Shown: piece by piece, positions 39,961 through 52,469 of the stretch | Position numbering within the stretch: position 1 is the stretch's first letter | Layout of the letters: each line of letters begins with the position of its first letter | The notes under the pieces: generated by a model | Database searches by the model: none | Seen by the model: only the letters and a program-made list of their open reading frames with translations | What the model was told of the DNA's origin: nothing | Program-made: the position numbers and the translations under genes | Source: Steromphala cineraria | Lineage: Eukaryota; Mollusca; Gastropoda; Trochida; Trochidae | Assembly (NCBI GenBank): GCA_916613615.1 | Contig: OU744725.1 | Location: forward strand, 68,412,754 to 68,476,753 | Direction of reading: 5' to 3' | DNA: 64,000 nt

Positions 39961-42900
39961 CAGTGGTCAGCATGGCGGGAGGATATGAATGACCATTCTC
40001 GTGTTACTTGTCCGATTGGTCAGGGCCGACAGTTTGGACAGTGAACAACTTTGATGTGAGACGTGTCAGAAATAGCGACCCTTCGTCAGACGTGTGTCTG
40101 TACAATCTGAAAGATACATTCAAATGGAAATATACATTATTTGACTGTCTTTGTATTTTATTCTCATATATATGTCAAGATATACATTTCGTGAGAAAGT
40201 GTTCTCAGTTAATAAGAACTACGAAATCCAATACCTTTATTTGTATCTTTTTTGACAACACTTATACATATACATTGAGGACGATAGTTCCAGGTACCTT
40301 ATCATCTAAATGATATTTCCTATGATCAATGTTTTCACAAGTATGTGTTTTATACTTAATATTGCGAGTTTACCGACAGAAGGAAATTCAATACCTTTCT
40401 TCAAAAATTCACCTCCTTTATTCAAATGATAGACAAACAAAAGATAGACAGGTAAATAAACATTTAATAGAATAAATGATAAACATGATTGATCCTTTTA
40501 GTGAAAGGTTCCCTATCTGATATCAACATATATGTGTGTTAATACACTTCTGAAATGAGCTTACAAATACAAATTTCCAATGATAGAAATCCAATATGAA
40601 TGAGTACGTACATATCGCCTGTCTGTCAACATTAACACGTACACGGGTTGATACACGGGGTTTCAATTATCTAAATGAGATTCTGTGTGAGTCACCGTGT
40701 ATCATGTTTTCACATATGTGTGTAAGTATATATACACAGGTGGCTCCCGACCATCAGATGTATATCTGCCTTCCTCACTGATTGCAATACGATACTAGTT
40801 GTTATATTAATGTCTCTTTCACATATATCTGAAAGCACACATTTCCTTCGTTTTAAAGTATACTTAGATTTGTTTGAATTAACACATTTTAAAGTCTAAT
40901 TTTTATAATCCAAAACGTAAATTTTGAATAGATTAATAGAAAAAGGGAAATAATTTCAAAATTGATGTCTTCTGTATACTTTCACAATATCGAGAAATAT
41001 GATCCTAGTAACCACAAAAATGTATATACCTTTCCTAAATTTGATGAATAATTAGAGATATTATAATACTGCGTCGTCCTGGTAAGAATCACAGAGGTAT
41101 ATCAAGTCATCATGACGATCCAACCTCGGTTTAAAAAATGCAGCTTTGTGTGCCAGAAACCCGGGGGAAGCCTGATTTATTACAACCAAAGTTGTGCAAT
41201 AAGCAATGCTTTTCGTTCAAAAGATATCCCGTTTGCTACTAAATCTTAGGAAAGGTCTCCTGACAAGATTCCATTTCTATGCGAGAAGTGTTTTTATTGG
41301 GTGAAATTTTCAATAAATTGTTATGCAAATTTTCGCCCTTAGAGTTACCTTCCGGAAACCAAGAAACTGGCCTTATTGGAACAGAAGTTGGATCAACATG
41401 TTATTACTTCATTGAGCTCTTTGGGGAGATAATGGGGGATATGTCGACGCTTAATTCTTAAACAAGCAAGAATTCATTAACGACAAAATTATGATATAAG
41501 GAGCATTTGCGATTGATGTTTTAAACGTGAAAAAGAAAATAAACATACTAAAAATTCAAAACAGGCCAAGGTATCTAGTGCAATGATAGCCTTTCAACTT
41601 TGGAGGACCTTCGAGTACCAAATTTGAGTATAAACTAAAAGTAATTGACCTGAAATCGTGCAATCAAATTCATCAAAATTGAGAATTCCGAATTCACAAA
41701 TTATAAAATTTACCTGAAAATTCCCCCAATAGAAATATAAATTCACATAGGGAATCTTGGGCATTAACGAAACGTGCTCACCTATGATGGCAAAAGGATT
41801 ATCAAGACAAAGAAGAGATAGGAAACAACGAAGTGTGAACCTTAACAAGCCATAACACCTTCGCCAGCGTTGCTTGAAAAGATGCTTAAATGAAAAAAAT
41901 GTAAAGTTACTTCATTGATAATGCATCAGTCTCATCTGAAAGAGGAATTCACACGTGAATGTAATGTGAGACGGACCTTTCTTGTTGATCCCTGACGAAT
42001 ATACTTCTATTTGGTCTTGAAGGTAAATAATTTATCAGCAACAGGAACATAGAGGGCAGTATTTATCTTGTTATGGCATTATCTTCGACACGCGTTATAA
42101 ATAAGACTAACCTGCAAAGAGATAATACTGTACTTTCATTAAGTATGCTTCGGTAACACTTACAGCTTGAGCAAGTCACGTGTGAATGTAATTTGAACGA
42201 AATAAATTGTGCTTCTAATCTTGTCATCGAAGTACATCTTCGCCACCCTATTACAAGAGACATTCCTTTATGTATTATTAATTATGTAGCGATCAGAGCA
42301 TACGAAGAATAAAGCATACACGAAAGTATAATGTGAAACAGACGTAAACAGCTGAGTATTTGATCTGAGAAAGTCATACTCAGACGAGTGCACTTCAACT
42401 CGGTGATTTATATGCAAGGCCGCATTGTCTTTGACAAGTGTACATTTCATCAGGACTGTAATCGCGTGTTTGACGGGTTATTGCTATGTACATGTGTCCA
42501 GCGTGAAGAGATAATGGGGCATTTCATATTCCCCTGGCGATAAAAGTAATGTCCCCAACGACCAGTTTTGTTTGCAAATAGTGTACCCTTTGTTTGGGAA
42601 CGCTGAAACAAAGCCTGTATGTAACTGTGTATATTTCAATGTTGCGACACGCATTTCAAGTGACATGAACACCATTTGCTCGTGCGACACGCATTTGACG
42701 CACGTCACATTCACTTTAAACTTGACTGATATTGTTATGTATTTCAACAGATTACGTTTTAGATATATGTTTGGGTTTAAGAGCTTTCCAACACGCAAGT
42801 GCAGTCAACAGAAGCACTTTTAGTGGTTTGTAATCACATGTGTTTCTACTTTCTTATGTTCAAGACTTTGCATTACAACATACACATACATGTACAACGT

Positions 42901-43056
42901 TATTCTCGCTGTATTGTTCTCTTTTTACGTAAACCGAGGTTTTATATACAAATTTGAAAAACAAAGTTTAATTTACTCAAAATGTTCAAGAATATCATTA
43001 AACATTAATGGTTATCTCAGAGGTTGTTGATAAAATCTCATTTAAACCAGCGGAGA

Positions 43057-43099
43057 CCCCGTTGCTCGTATCTCTCTGTGCCTCAGATACGCTACGGGG
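43057..43099. other. Short hairpin (inverted repeat)
   Basis: CCCCGTTGCTCGTATCT (43057-43073) pairs with AGATACGCTACGGGG (43085-43099) with small bulges around an 11-nt loop. The function is unknown; in a gene-free region it is most likely a transposon relic. Confidence 0.5.
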
Positions 43100-45971
43100 C
43101 ATAAGATCGACTTCTTTCAATTAGATTGATGATGTAGACTTAGAATTGAAGTAATGCTTAATCGTAACATGTTAGTGAAAATGTAAACAAAGCCGACCTC
43201 TCTGCACTAGTTCAGTATCAGCTGCAGTCGACTGCAGTAAACGCTGTGGGAATCTGAGTGCACTAGTATACATACATACATAATCGACAGCACCGTCTTG
43301 TAATGGAAGCAATAGGTCTGGTTGAGACTGAAGCAGTGAATGTGAGTTATACTCGATCAACAAGAGCTTAAAGTAAAACAAGGTTACATTCTGGTTTTGT
43401 TACCGTAAACTGGACAATGATGAACGGCAATGCCACAAACTTAATATTTCGATAAGGATTATTAGAGGTTAGTGTAAAAGTTTTGCGAATACAAATCTAG
43501 CAGGGTGACTATTTACGACTACATCTTGGACGAATTGTGAAAGGCATTGGCAGAAACATTGAACTTAAAGTGTAATGTGCTTCTTTGACTTTTTAACATA
43601 GCTAGATGCCTTGAAGCACCGTATTACGGACCAATAATAGTAATCTCTGTCGGAATTTTCAAATCATTATCGCGACTTTATGGCATGTTTAATTGTATCT
43701 TAATTTAGCTTTAAAAATATACTTAAGGCAACAGTAATTACTCCTCGATCAAATGCCACCAGTGATAACAGTTTGTATATTTCATCATCAACTAACGAGT
43801 CCCTTTAAACCAGTTCACCTTATAGAACATGGATCATGGCATACATAAATAAATTATCGCACAGTCAAAATGAAACATTAACAGTACTTTATTGAAATAG
43901 AAGCAATCTGATAAGGGGGAACATTAAGTGAAGCATCACCATCATGTGCTGATGTGAAAGTACCATGCATGTGATACATCATTTATTTATAACAGTCTAC
44001 ATACGTAATGCATACAAATGTAGATGTAAAGCGTCATACGTATGGACATCAATTGAAACAATGATCTTATAAATAAGGAAATCATAATTAAGAATAACAT
44101 GATCAAATTTACCAATCAATCTGTGAAGATCGTTATCGATATACGCACTGAAGACATTTTTGAACGAATTCTCATGAAGCAACAAAACATTCACACCTTG
44201 GATCAATCAGTTTCCGCTATTAGTTTCCTCCGAAGTGGAAGCATGTTTTCCAAGTCACCGTAATATGTTTATGTTATGACATCAAAACACATATGCTTCA
44301 TAAGTGAAGTGTATGTTGGTTGTGACGGATTTCTCCATTACAGATGTCAATTACTCAGCCTTTGTAGTAGGGATAAAAGTAGGGGTCACATTTAGCTAGT
44401 AATGTCCATGGCGCCGGGCTTTGGGTGGTCTGTTTATACCAGGACTGGTGAGGCAAATATTTCACTACTAACCGGCCAACGTTCATTTTTGTCATTTTTG
44501 CTTCCATGAGGTTCATAGTTTATTTACATAAGCGGAATAGTTTAACACGTTCGTCCTACGTTGGGGGCATATACAGTGCCACTTACGTGCAAATGACGAA
44601 CATATTTGGGAGTATTTTTTATTCTAAACCCACGAAATCCACACTACATGGTTTCGTAATAATGGGCAAGGCACTTGTCTTAAGAACTTCAATTCAAATT
44701 TAGTTTATAAATCAAAACTTTAAAGATAATCTTATGACGTTCTTTTTTCAAATTTTGTTTATAATATTGCACTTCTTAACCTCAAATTCGATTTCTTAAT
44801 ACTTAAAATTCATTTCAGATTTTCACTTTAAATACACATAAATAGTTTTTATCCGATTTTGATGCCGCAGTTTTACAAGTTTACATATTAATTATAATGG
44901 TTTTATTTTCCAATTTAATGTTTGCTTCTTTCGAAAAAAACACCCAGATCTTTCTAAAATGAGTACAGTATCCAAAGTATCCAGCTATATTTTTAATCAA
45001 ATAGAATGTGTTATTTTATGTTTCGAAAGTAGAATTTAATTTAAACATAGCCAATAGTTATAAGCAGATCTGAAAGATTGATTTAACTGATCAAAAGGTA
45101 GAGAATAACAAAACTTCAACTCACTGTGATGTACTGTGTCATAGGTAGAATATACAGACACCATCAATAGTTATATGATAACATAATATCGGAGTGACCA
45201 TTTTACGTTATATTTGATATTGAATACTACTTTGAATATTGAATCAGATAAATTTAAAATCTTTAATCTAGTATAAATATAATATGTCAATATCTTTTTA
45301 AATTAAACCAACATTCACAATTGTTAAGTATTAAGTAGGCCATCGCACACGTACACTCATAGTAGATCAACAATTAAACTCTGAAATGAGGATTTATTCA
45401 ATAAAGCTCAATTATGAAAAAAAAAACGAAAAGCACAAGGAGTCTCCTCATTCAAAGAATCAACCTATAATAAAGCTATCTAGTCTTATGATAGACTTAC
45501 TCAATCTTTTATCTAATCGAGTGTCTAGCATAAAGGTTAGTGAGACTGATGTTTGCACTTGGGTCTATTTGCACTTATTGTTTATGATAAAAGTACAATG
45601 AAAAAGACAACCTGTGAATTATTGTTGTTCTTAAAGGGCGGCAAATCAGCGACAGGTATGAACACACTGAAACCTACTTTAGATCAACTATCCGTTCATT
45701 TTGTTTAGCCTTGGGATGCTTGGTTACGAGTATTTGTTGAAATAAATATTTCTTATATCCATGGTAACGAATAAACAAACAATGGTATCACAGCTCGTTG
45801 TATAAGGTTGACATCGATTCGGCGAGCATGTACATAGCGTTATGTTATATACAAGCTATTGATTGCTACCCAATATTGTTCATTTCTTTGGTGAGATTAT
45901 GCAGTAATTAGTGTCTTGTTTCTTGTCGTCATCGGATGAGTCATACATACTTTATGTGTTTGGTGAAATTG

Positions 45972-46110
45972 ACAGATTAACATTGTTGAATTTACCACAA
46001 TTCATTTATTTAATTTACAGATTGGAATTGTTGAATTTATCATTATTCAAGTTATTTAATGTGCGTTGTTTAACTGACCGATTAACGTTGTTGAATTTAT
46101 TCATTAATTG
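45972..46110. repeat. Degenerate tandem repeat, about 45-60 bp unit, 3 copies
   Basis: ACAGATTAACATTGTTGAATTT recurs with changes at about 45972, 46017 and 46077, with ATTCATTTATTTAAT-like spacers. Confidence 0.7.
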
Positions 46111-47489
46111 AAAAGTTATATCTTAATGAAAGATTAAGGTTTAATTTATGTCCATAGTGTTTTATTTTCCTTATTTATTTTGTTGAATAATAGATATGTA
46201 TATTCGGCAATTCTTACAACGATATGTTTACTAATGATAATGCGATAATGCCATCACAAACCAAAAGAAGCTTCTCCTTTATTCAAACAAAGATGATAGA
46301 TTTAAAATTATTTATTTTATTGTGAATAAGCCACTGTGAATTTCGTCACACTGAGAAAAAAAATCAAGCGAATAAAAGTAAAGATCTTTTGAAGTAGCAT
46401 GTTAAAAGCTACTTTATTATTGTAAATAACTTTTAGGTTAACAGTACTATTCTTTCATCCATACTACAAATTTGAGAAACAGCGAATATGCAAATTGATA
46501 CAGCTGCCATTTCTCCACTATGTCTCTGTAACGTTGCTAGATAATCAATGCCATAACCTATTTCGACTCTTAATTAAAATGTCTCCTGTGATTTACGATG
46601 ACAAAATTGAGTGTTTTGTTCTAGAGTTAATTAGTTGTTTTCTGTTTATCAGCAATCTTTTATATTTGTCTGTTCTTTTGGAACTTGTATTCTATCTGTC
46701 AAAACAATTATTTGTTTACCTCATTCTTTCAAGTGGTTTGATTTCTTTCTAAATTACTTGAAAACGACATGTTCATGTATAACTCGATCTTTTAACGTCA
46801 TCGTATTGAACAGTTGCATCCAAAATGTTGGTTCACCTCGTTGAGAACATTTAGCAAATATCACATTGCCTTAATTTACCATAATACGATGCATAAACAA
46901 AGAAAACAAATAGTTTTACATTTTCTCTTAAATAAAAATACTTTAATAATGCAGCTCATAATAGTTTTGAAATTCACCAGTCCGAGTATACAGTATTATA
47001 TTCGTCATTTCTATTGTGATTGTTATGATAATCATACCTCTTGGTTCAACTATCACTATTACATTCACTGGTCCGATCATTTGTAAGTGTTATTATTTTC
47101 CACGAGCCGATTGTCATAAGGCGTCTCTACCGCTGATTTCAATCTCCTATCGCAACATGTCAGACATAAACGCCTGTCTATTTCAATCTAATCGATATCT
47201 GATAATTAATAGACTCGATTTCATTCATACAGATTCATGATGAACGCTTTTGATGTGGGAAACATTTCAATGGAGAATATCGACTGTATCTCCCCGATAA
47301 CAAACACGTTTAATGATTGAAATCGATTAGGCGCGTGGGGTTTCCTAAATGTTTATTTTACCTCGTTCAGTGATCAGTCAATGATACTGACTTCAATTAA
47401 CCGAAGTCTACAACAAATCACGTGCATCAATTCATAGCAGAGAGAGTATGTGGATGTCAAACGGACTGTAATTAGCCTCTGTTGAGCTC

Positions 47490-48025
47490 AAGTCAGATAT
47501 TGACCCCTGTATTCCGCTGAGTCCGTGCGGCATGCTTCTGAAATGTACAAATGTTTATACTAACGTCAATCCCAGCACTTACACCGAGAAAGTGTTGCTA
47601 GTAAATATAGAGAAACTTTTGCTCATACCAATCTTGTGCTCATATTCAATTCAGTTATTGACCGGTGAATTTCGTGAAGCCCGTGCATCATGCAGAAATG
47701 TACACGTGTTTAATCAAACTTCATCCCCAGATATCACTACGAGAAAGTGTTGATTTAATAAGGAAAAACTCGTGCTCACACTCAATTGAGTTCTTGACCT
47801 TTGGATTTCGTGAAGCCCGTGCATTATGTAGAAATCTACACATGTTTAATCAAACTTCATCCATCGCTACGAGAAAGTTTCGAGAAACTCGTGCTCACAC
47901 ACAATTCAGTTATTGACCTTTGGATTTCGTGATGTGCGTGCATCATGCAGAAATGTACACGTGCCTATATCAAACATCATCCCCAGTAATTAGTCGGAGA
48001 AGGTGTTGTCAGCACATATCGGTAT
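47490..48025. repeat. Satellite, 119-158 bp unit, 4 copies
   Basis: Each unit runs TTGACC, TTTCGTGAAGCCCGTGCATC, ATGCAGAAATGTACACGTG, TTTAATCAAACTTCATCCCC, then CGAGAAAGTGTTG. TTGACC occurs at 47500, 47658, 47794 and 47913. Unit length varies by internal deletions. Overlapping ORFs with repeated peptides here are products of the repeat. Confidence 0.85.
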
Positions 48026-49340
48026 TGCTTGTTGATATCGACATCAGCAGGAGTGAGCGGATCGATGTTGTTAGGCAGTGTAATTTAGCATGTAAACCAA
48101 AACATTTGTATCTGGGGACGGGTTTGGTCCTGCCCGCAGTCTCCCGCTGCCAGACTTGATACTAACTTACAGCTTTACACACTATACAGTGCTTTGTTAG
48201 TGAAAATATCTCTTCGCTCATACAGTGTTAGGAAGTATCTAATAATATGCTCATATCTTTCTAAATCATGGAAATGGTTGTGTACAAAAAATTTCGTGTT
48301 GTTGCAAAAATTTACTTCGTCACAAACGTTTCTCACATTAAATAATTTCGTTAAAATGTTGATAAATTTAAAAACATTAGGCTTGAAATTATGAGCCATA
48401 TTGTCAAACATTGATTTGTTTCTTCTCACTGTTAAGGCTTTCTATGCATATCAAAATTGAAAAAGAAATCCTTTAAGTTTGGATTAAAATAACCCAATAG
48501 ACATGTAAATATAAAATACTCGTGACCAGTGATCAAAATCTATATACTACTTTGGCTTCGAAATGGGTAACTTGTTTTCTGGTTTAAGAGTAATAGATGA
48601 ATCTCAAACATTGCGTGCTTCTTTTATAAATAATGAGATATGGTTTTGATTAAAGTTGACTTATATCTGTTGATTTTGTAAATTTAAGTGGTCTATGATT
48701 TGTAAAACAATATGTTTTAAATTCGAATTTAAAAGATCACAAGTCTCGTAAAATAACAACTATAAATGGTATAGCAATATACCACCACCTAATGATACAT
48801 GTATTTGTCCCATCACATATCCAGTCATGTGAGTGATAGAGTATGGCGGTAGCTTGCCCGACCATGGCGAGCGACAATACAGCATTCACAAAACAAACAT
48901 TGTGAAAATACATTTTATGACTTAAACTTTTTGTCAAAGAAAGTTTATCTAAAGTGTCTAAACTTATAAACAGTTGATTTTTTTTAGCTTAAAAATTTAA
49001 CAAAGCAAGTTGTATGTCCATGGGTATGCCCTCTGCTTATTGTAAGGGAAATAGTGCATTGGACACCAAGATGTTTTCCAAACACATAGAGTAACTGGAC
49101 AGAATCGTTGTGAAAACTGGTAAAGCAATTCTTATGTGAGATGCATATTGGAGATAATGTTATATTGACGTCCGAAATGCATCGAAATGTTTGCAAAGGT
49201 TTGAATAATGTTGACTTCATACTGCATATACTTACAGTAAGACGATGCTGACAGATGTATGATGACCAAGCGACAAGCGATTTCTTTTACATATTAATGA
49301 CGACCACAATGATAAAGTCAGAGCCTATTCCGAAGATAAA

Positions 49341-49382
49341 ATGATGATGATGATTATCATGATGATGAATGTGATGCTGATA
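49341..49382. repeat. ATG/GAT microsatellite, imperfect
   Basis: ATGATGATGATGATTATCATGATGATGAATGTGATGCTGAT-like trinucleotide run, interrupted. Confidence 0.85.
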
Positions 49383-51115
49383 AGCTGACGACAGTTGTGG
49401 TGGTTGCTATTTTAAAGAAAATGGTTGTGACATTTTCCAAAAAACAATTCGTGAAATAATTGCAAAACGCTATATACTCCCAAATTTAATTCTTTGTGAT
49501 GAAAGCACGTGTCATATAACATATACAGCACGTTTCAAACCAATCTAGCAAGTTGAAGCTTCATAGAGTATAACCTCAAAATACTCCCTCCTTTACCGAG
49601 AAATACACGAATTTCTTTTGACTAAAATTTGGAAATTTGAAATATTCAAAATAATTACTGTACCTTTATTTATCTTATTGTATTTCTTGAGGCGTTTTAT
49701 TTCAATCTATTCAATCTAGACTTGCAGAAATAGGAACTAGACTGTATTAAAGGCTCCTATATAATACACAGCCACGAAGCAGGACGACTAGAAGTTCTAC
49801 GGGTACAACTGAGTGATAGAGAATCAAACATTTCAAAATATATTGGTGAAATGATCGAAAATATGGAACAGTTTGGAAGACCATTCAACAATCTCAATAC
49901 ATCTGCATTTCCATATCTGTCAAAAGGTCGAAACCTTTTCACATATCAGCAATCAGAAACCGTTATTATAGTATAACCTATAATCACCCTCCTTGATAAT
50001 TAAGGGTAATTAAGGTCCTTGACCTTTGCACTCATTACCTTTAATTGGGTCACGTGACTGTATATTTACTTACTACGATTGATACACTGTGATAATATAG
50101 GTTAAATCTATTAGCAAGATTACCCTGTCAATCTTCAGCTGTCAAATTGCAGGTCAAAGGTCAAATTTAATTTTCATTTTAACTGAGTCTAATTCATTTG
50201 CTGCTATAGATGGTTCGTTGGCCAATTTATGTACTCGTTTTTGAAAGGGAATTGTTCGATATTACCATGTTATTTATCTTACCTTTTAGAGAAACAAGTG
50301 ACAATATTCTATCGCAATTACCGTTCATTCCATGAAAACCAAATGCTTAGATTCACTGTGCATGCTTTTCTCGGGCGATAGGTTGTATACTTCCTCGGGT
50401 TGCACGTGCTGTTTTTCCTCTGCGCTTTTAATCTCGTTGTAGCATGTCAATTGCACATAGTGACATAATAACTCACAAGTTTGTTTTGCAATAAGTTGAA
50501 CACTCACTGTCACGACATTTGCTATAAAATGTATCAAAGCGGAAATACATTATCAAAGGAGACCTAATCATTAACTCATACACTTTTTTGTTCACTTGTG
50601 ACCTTTAATGGCGATAAGATTGCTCAAGAACAATTTTATTTAATCTAAAAACATGTATGTGGTATTATCGCACAGCACATCGGCTTTAAACACCTAGCTG
50701 CTATTTAGTAGGTTTCGGTGTATGGTACTCACATTACAGAACAACTCTAACTAACGTTTCAAAGATTTCTGATATAGTGGATAACAATTTGGATTTGAAC
50801 AAAAATTTCGAAGACATTTTAGTTATGAAGTTGTGCTGAAAAATGATACATGTGACAGTTCGCAATGTGTAACTCGCGCATTAATATCCTGAAGTTTCAT
50901 GGTTCATGGGTTGCAGCGTTGAATAAACAGCGCAAATAATCAACACTGCGTTCCAATGAAGGTTTTCTAATCAAGTTAAAATTTCGTACATCCCAAATCA
51001 ATTAAAATACAATCTGTATGTTTTGTGACTTACAGCTTTGTAAAATCAAGTCACATGTACAAATATTCTGGAGCCTTTGTGTAGAAATAAATTTCACTGC
51101 TCAAAGCTATATTAC

Positions 51116-51461
51116 GTAAGTAATTGATTTGTTAATTATGTTTTAAACTAGATAGACGCCCTCCGTGCTCTTGTTATCGCATTTATGTTTCCAAATAGAC
51201 TGGCGCCTTTCCCCTCTAGTGAGTCCTGGCTATGACCCTTATGTCCCATAACCATTCCTTTAATTAGGCCTTTACCATATGTATTTCATGCCTTAGTTCC
51301 ACTGTCGCCTTAACCCGTAGAACTGACCCTTGACCCCTCATTCCGCGCCAAATTCTAAAATATATCTTCCAAGTGCCGGGCAGTGATATCAGTTGCAGTC
51401 TCGGCCAGCAAGCAACAGCACGTGCTTTTTCTCTGCCTTAATGGCCCTCTTGTTTTAAATT
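51116..51461 (+). repeat. A1, left split direct repeat (346 bp)
   Basis: Identical by eye to 55334-55679 (offset 4218). It begins GTAAGTAATTG and ends TTTTAAATT. Lying directly upstream of ORF1, it is the natural place for the element's promoter; an AT-rich stretch (AAAATATATC, near 51357) could act as a TATA-like box, but no start site can be fixed from sequence. Confidence 0.95.
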
Positions 51462-51491
51462 TTCACTTTTAGTTTGCTCACCTCGCAAACT

Positions 51492-52469
51492 ATGGCGCAG
51501 CAAAGCGAAGTCACGTTGGTCAACGTTAAAGAGTGGGCAACCTCGGTTGGTCTCACCGAGGAGAGTTACAAAAAACTCATGGACACTGAATGTGCCGATT
51601 TCCGGGTCCTGCAGTACATGTCGGATAGTATGATCGACGCTATGGGACTTTCTCTTGGCCAGGGAATACTCCTAAAAATCGGAGTAAAAGGTATAAGGCA
51701 GGAAGCCTTTACTAACCAGGACACCACCCAGACGCAAACTGATAGTGCAGCGGACAAACAAGGTGGACTCAGTTACAGTCAACTGCTGCAACAAGACACC
51801 ACAAACCAGACTACACATCTCCACAGGATTGATCAGGACCCATCGGTCTTCCTTAGGATGAAAGAAGGTGAGAAACCGTTAGACATTGTTGACTATGTTA
51901 AAGCTTCTATCACTGTAAAGAGCCAGCAAATATTAGCCAGTGACAACGGCTCACGTATCCTCATAGAAGCGGGCCCAAGAAGACCTCGCCTGGAAAGTGT
52001 CACCATGGAGCAATGGGGCTCGGCAAACATGAGGATCATGTTTTCCCTCATGGAAACGGGAGCACTGTCAGAAGGAGGAATTCAAAATTACATGGCATAT
52101 ACCGTCAAGGTCTTCGAATTCGCTGAACGGTTCGAATGGATATCGGTCCTCCTTTATGACCGAGAGTACAGACATCTCCAGGCCAGCTATAAATTTCCGT
52201 GGGGATCAGACTCTCAACATCTGTCAACGGTCATGCTTCGGAACAAGGCACCAGTTCCAAAGCCACGAAACATAGCCGCACCTGGAAGTCAACCGATGAG
52301 ACGTCCATCATCAGATGACCCCTGCCTGCAGTTCAACATGCCAGCAGGGTGCCAGTTTGGGGTCAGATGTCGCTACAGACATGTGTGTCTGGTGTGTAGT
52401 GAGCCGCATCCACGTCATCAACATAGTAACAGCAGAGAAGCAAAAAACGTGATACCCCCGCGAACATAA
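51492..52469 (+). CDS. Gag-like ORF1 with SAM-like domain and CCCH zinc finger
   Basis: The predicted product is 325 residues, counted from the first ATG at 51492, which has a good initiation context (A at -3, G at +4). A longer reading from 51474 would need TTG. Residues about 11-69 look like a sterile alpha motif: a VKEW start, a helix-turn-helix series, then GLSLGQG before the last helix, as in the usual GxxxxGxR region. Residues 278-297 form a C-x8-C-x5-C-x3-H zinc finger, followed by C299-x2-C302-x3-H306 and further histidines; this FNxPxGC-type cysteine/histidine cluster is typical of DIRS-order Gag proteins and probably binds the element's RNA. The middle 200 residues show no domain I recognise and presumably hold the capsid-like part. 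The SAM-like domain would give self-association. It ends at TAA 52467-52469, overlapping the open frame of ORF2 by 40 bp. The SAM call is by eye and should be tested by profile search. Confidence 0.85.
   Translation: MAQQSEVTLVNVKEWATSVGLTEESYKKLMDTECADFRVLQYMSDSMIDAMGLSLGQGILLKIGVKGIRQEAFTNQDTTQTQTDSAADKQGGLSYSQLLQQDTTNQTTHLHRIDQDPSVFLRMKEGEKPLDIVDYVKASITVKSQQILASDNGSRILIEAGPRRPRLESVTMEQWGSANMRIMFSLMETGALSEGGIQNYMAYTVKVFEFAERFEWISVLLYDREYRHLQASYKFPWGSDSQHLSTVMLRNKAPVPKPRNIAAPGSQPMRRPSSDDPCLQFNMPAGCQFGVRCRYRHVCLVCSEPHPRHQHSNSREAKNVIPPRT

Larger units (their letters stand above)
26266..51115. other. Gene-free AT-rich DNA with satellites
   Basis: Apart from the listed satellites, the foldback and the doubtful ORF, I see no exon series. 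An 18-bp perfect palindrome lies at 31726-31743, and a 16-bp one at 43222-43237. A string of about 40 bp around GATCCAACCTCGGTT is shared between 37978-38020 and 41104-41145, suggesting an unclassified dispersed repeat. 41940-42360 has loosely recurring ACACGTGAATGTAATGTGA-like strings. Confidence 0.6.

Noticed and set aside
47532..48159. Three overlapping ORFs with repeated peptides
   Set aside because: The peptide repeats follow from the underlying DNA satellite; frames shift between units.
51474..51491. Upstream TTG start for ORF1
   Set aside because: The ATG at 51492 has a strong initiation context, and the six extra codons add nothing conserved.
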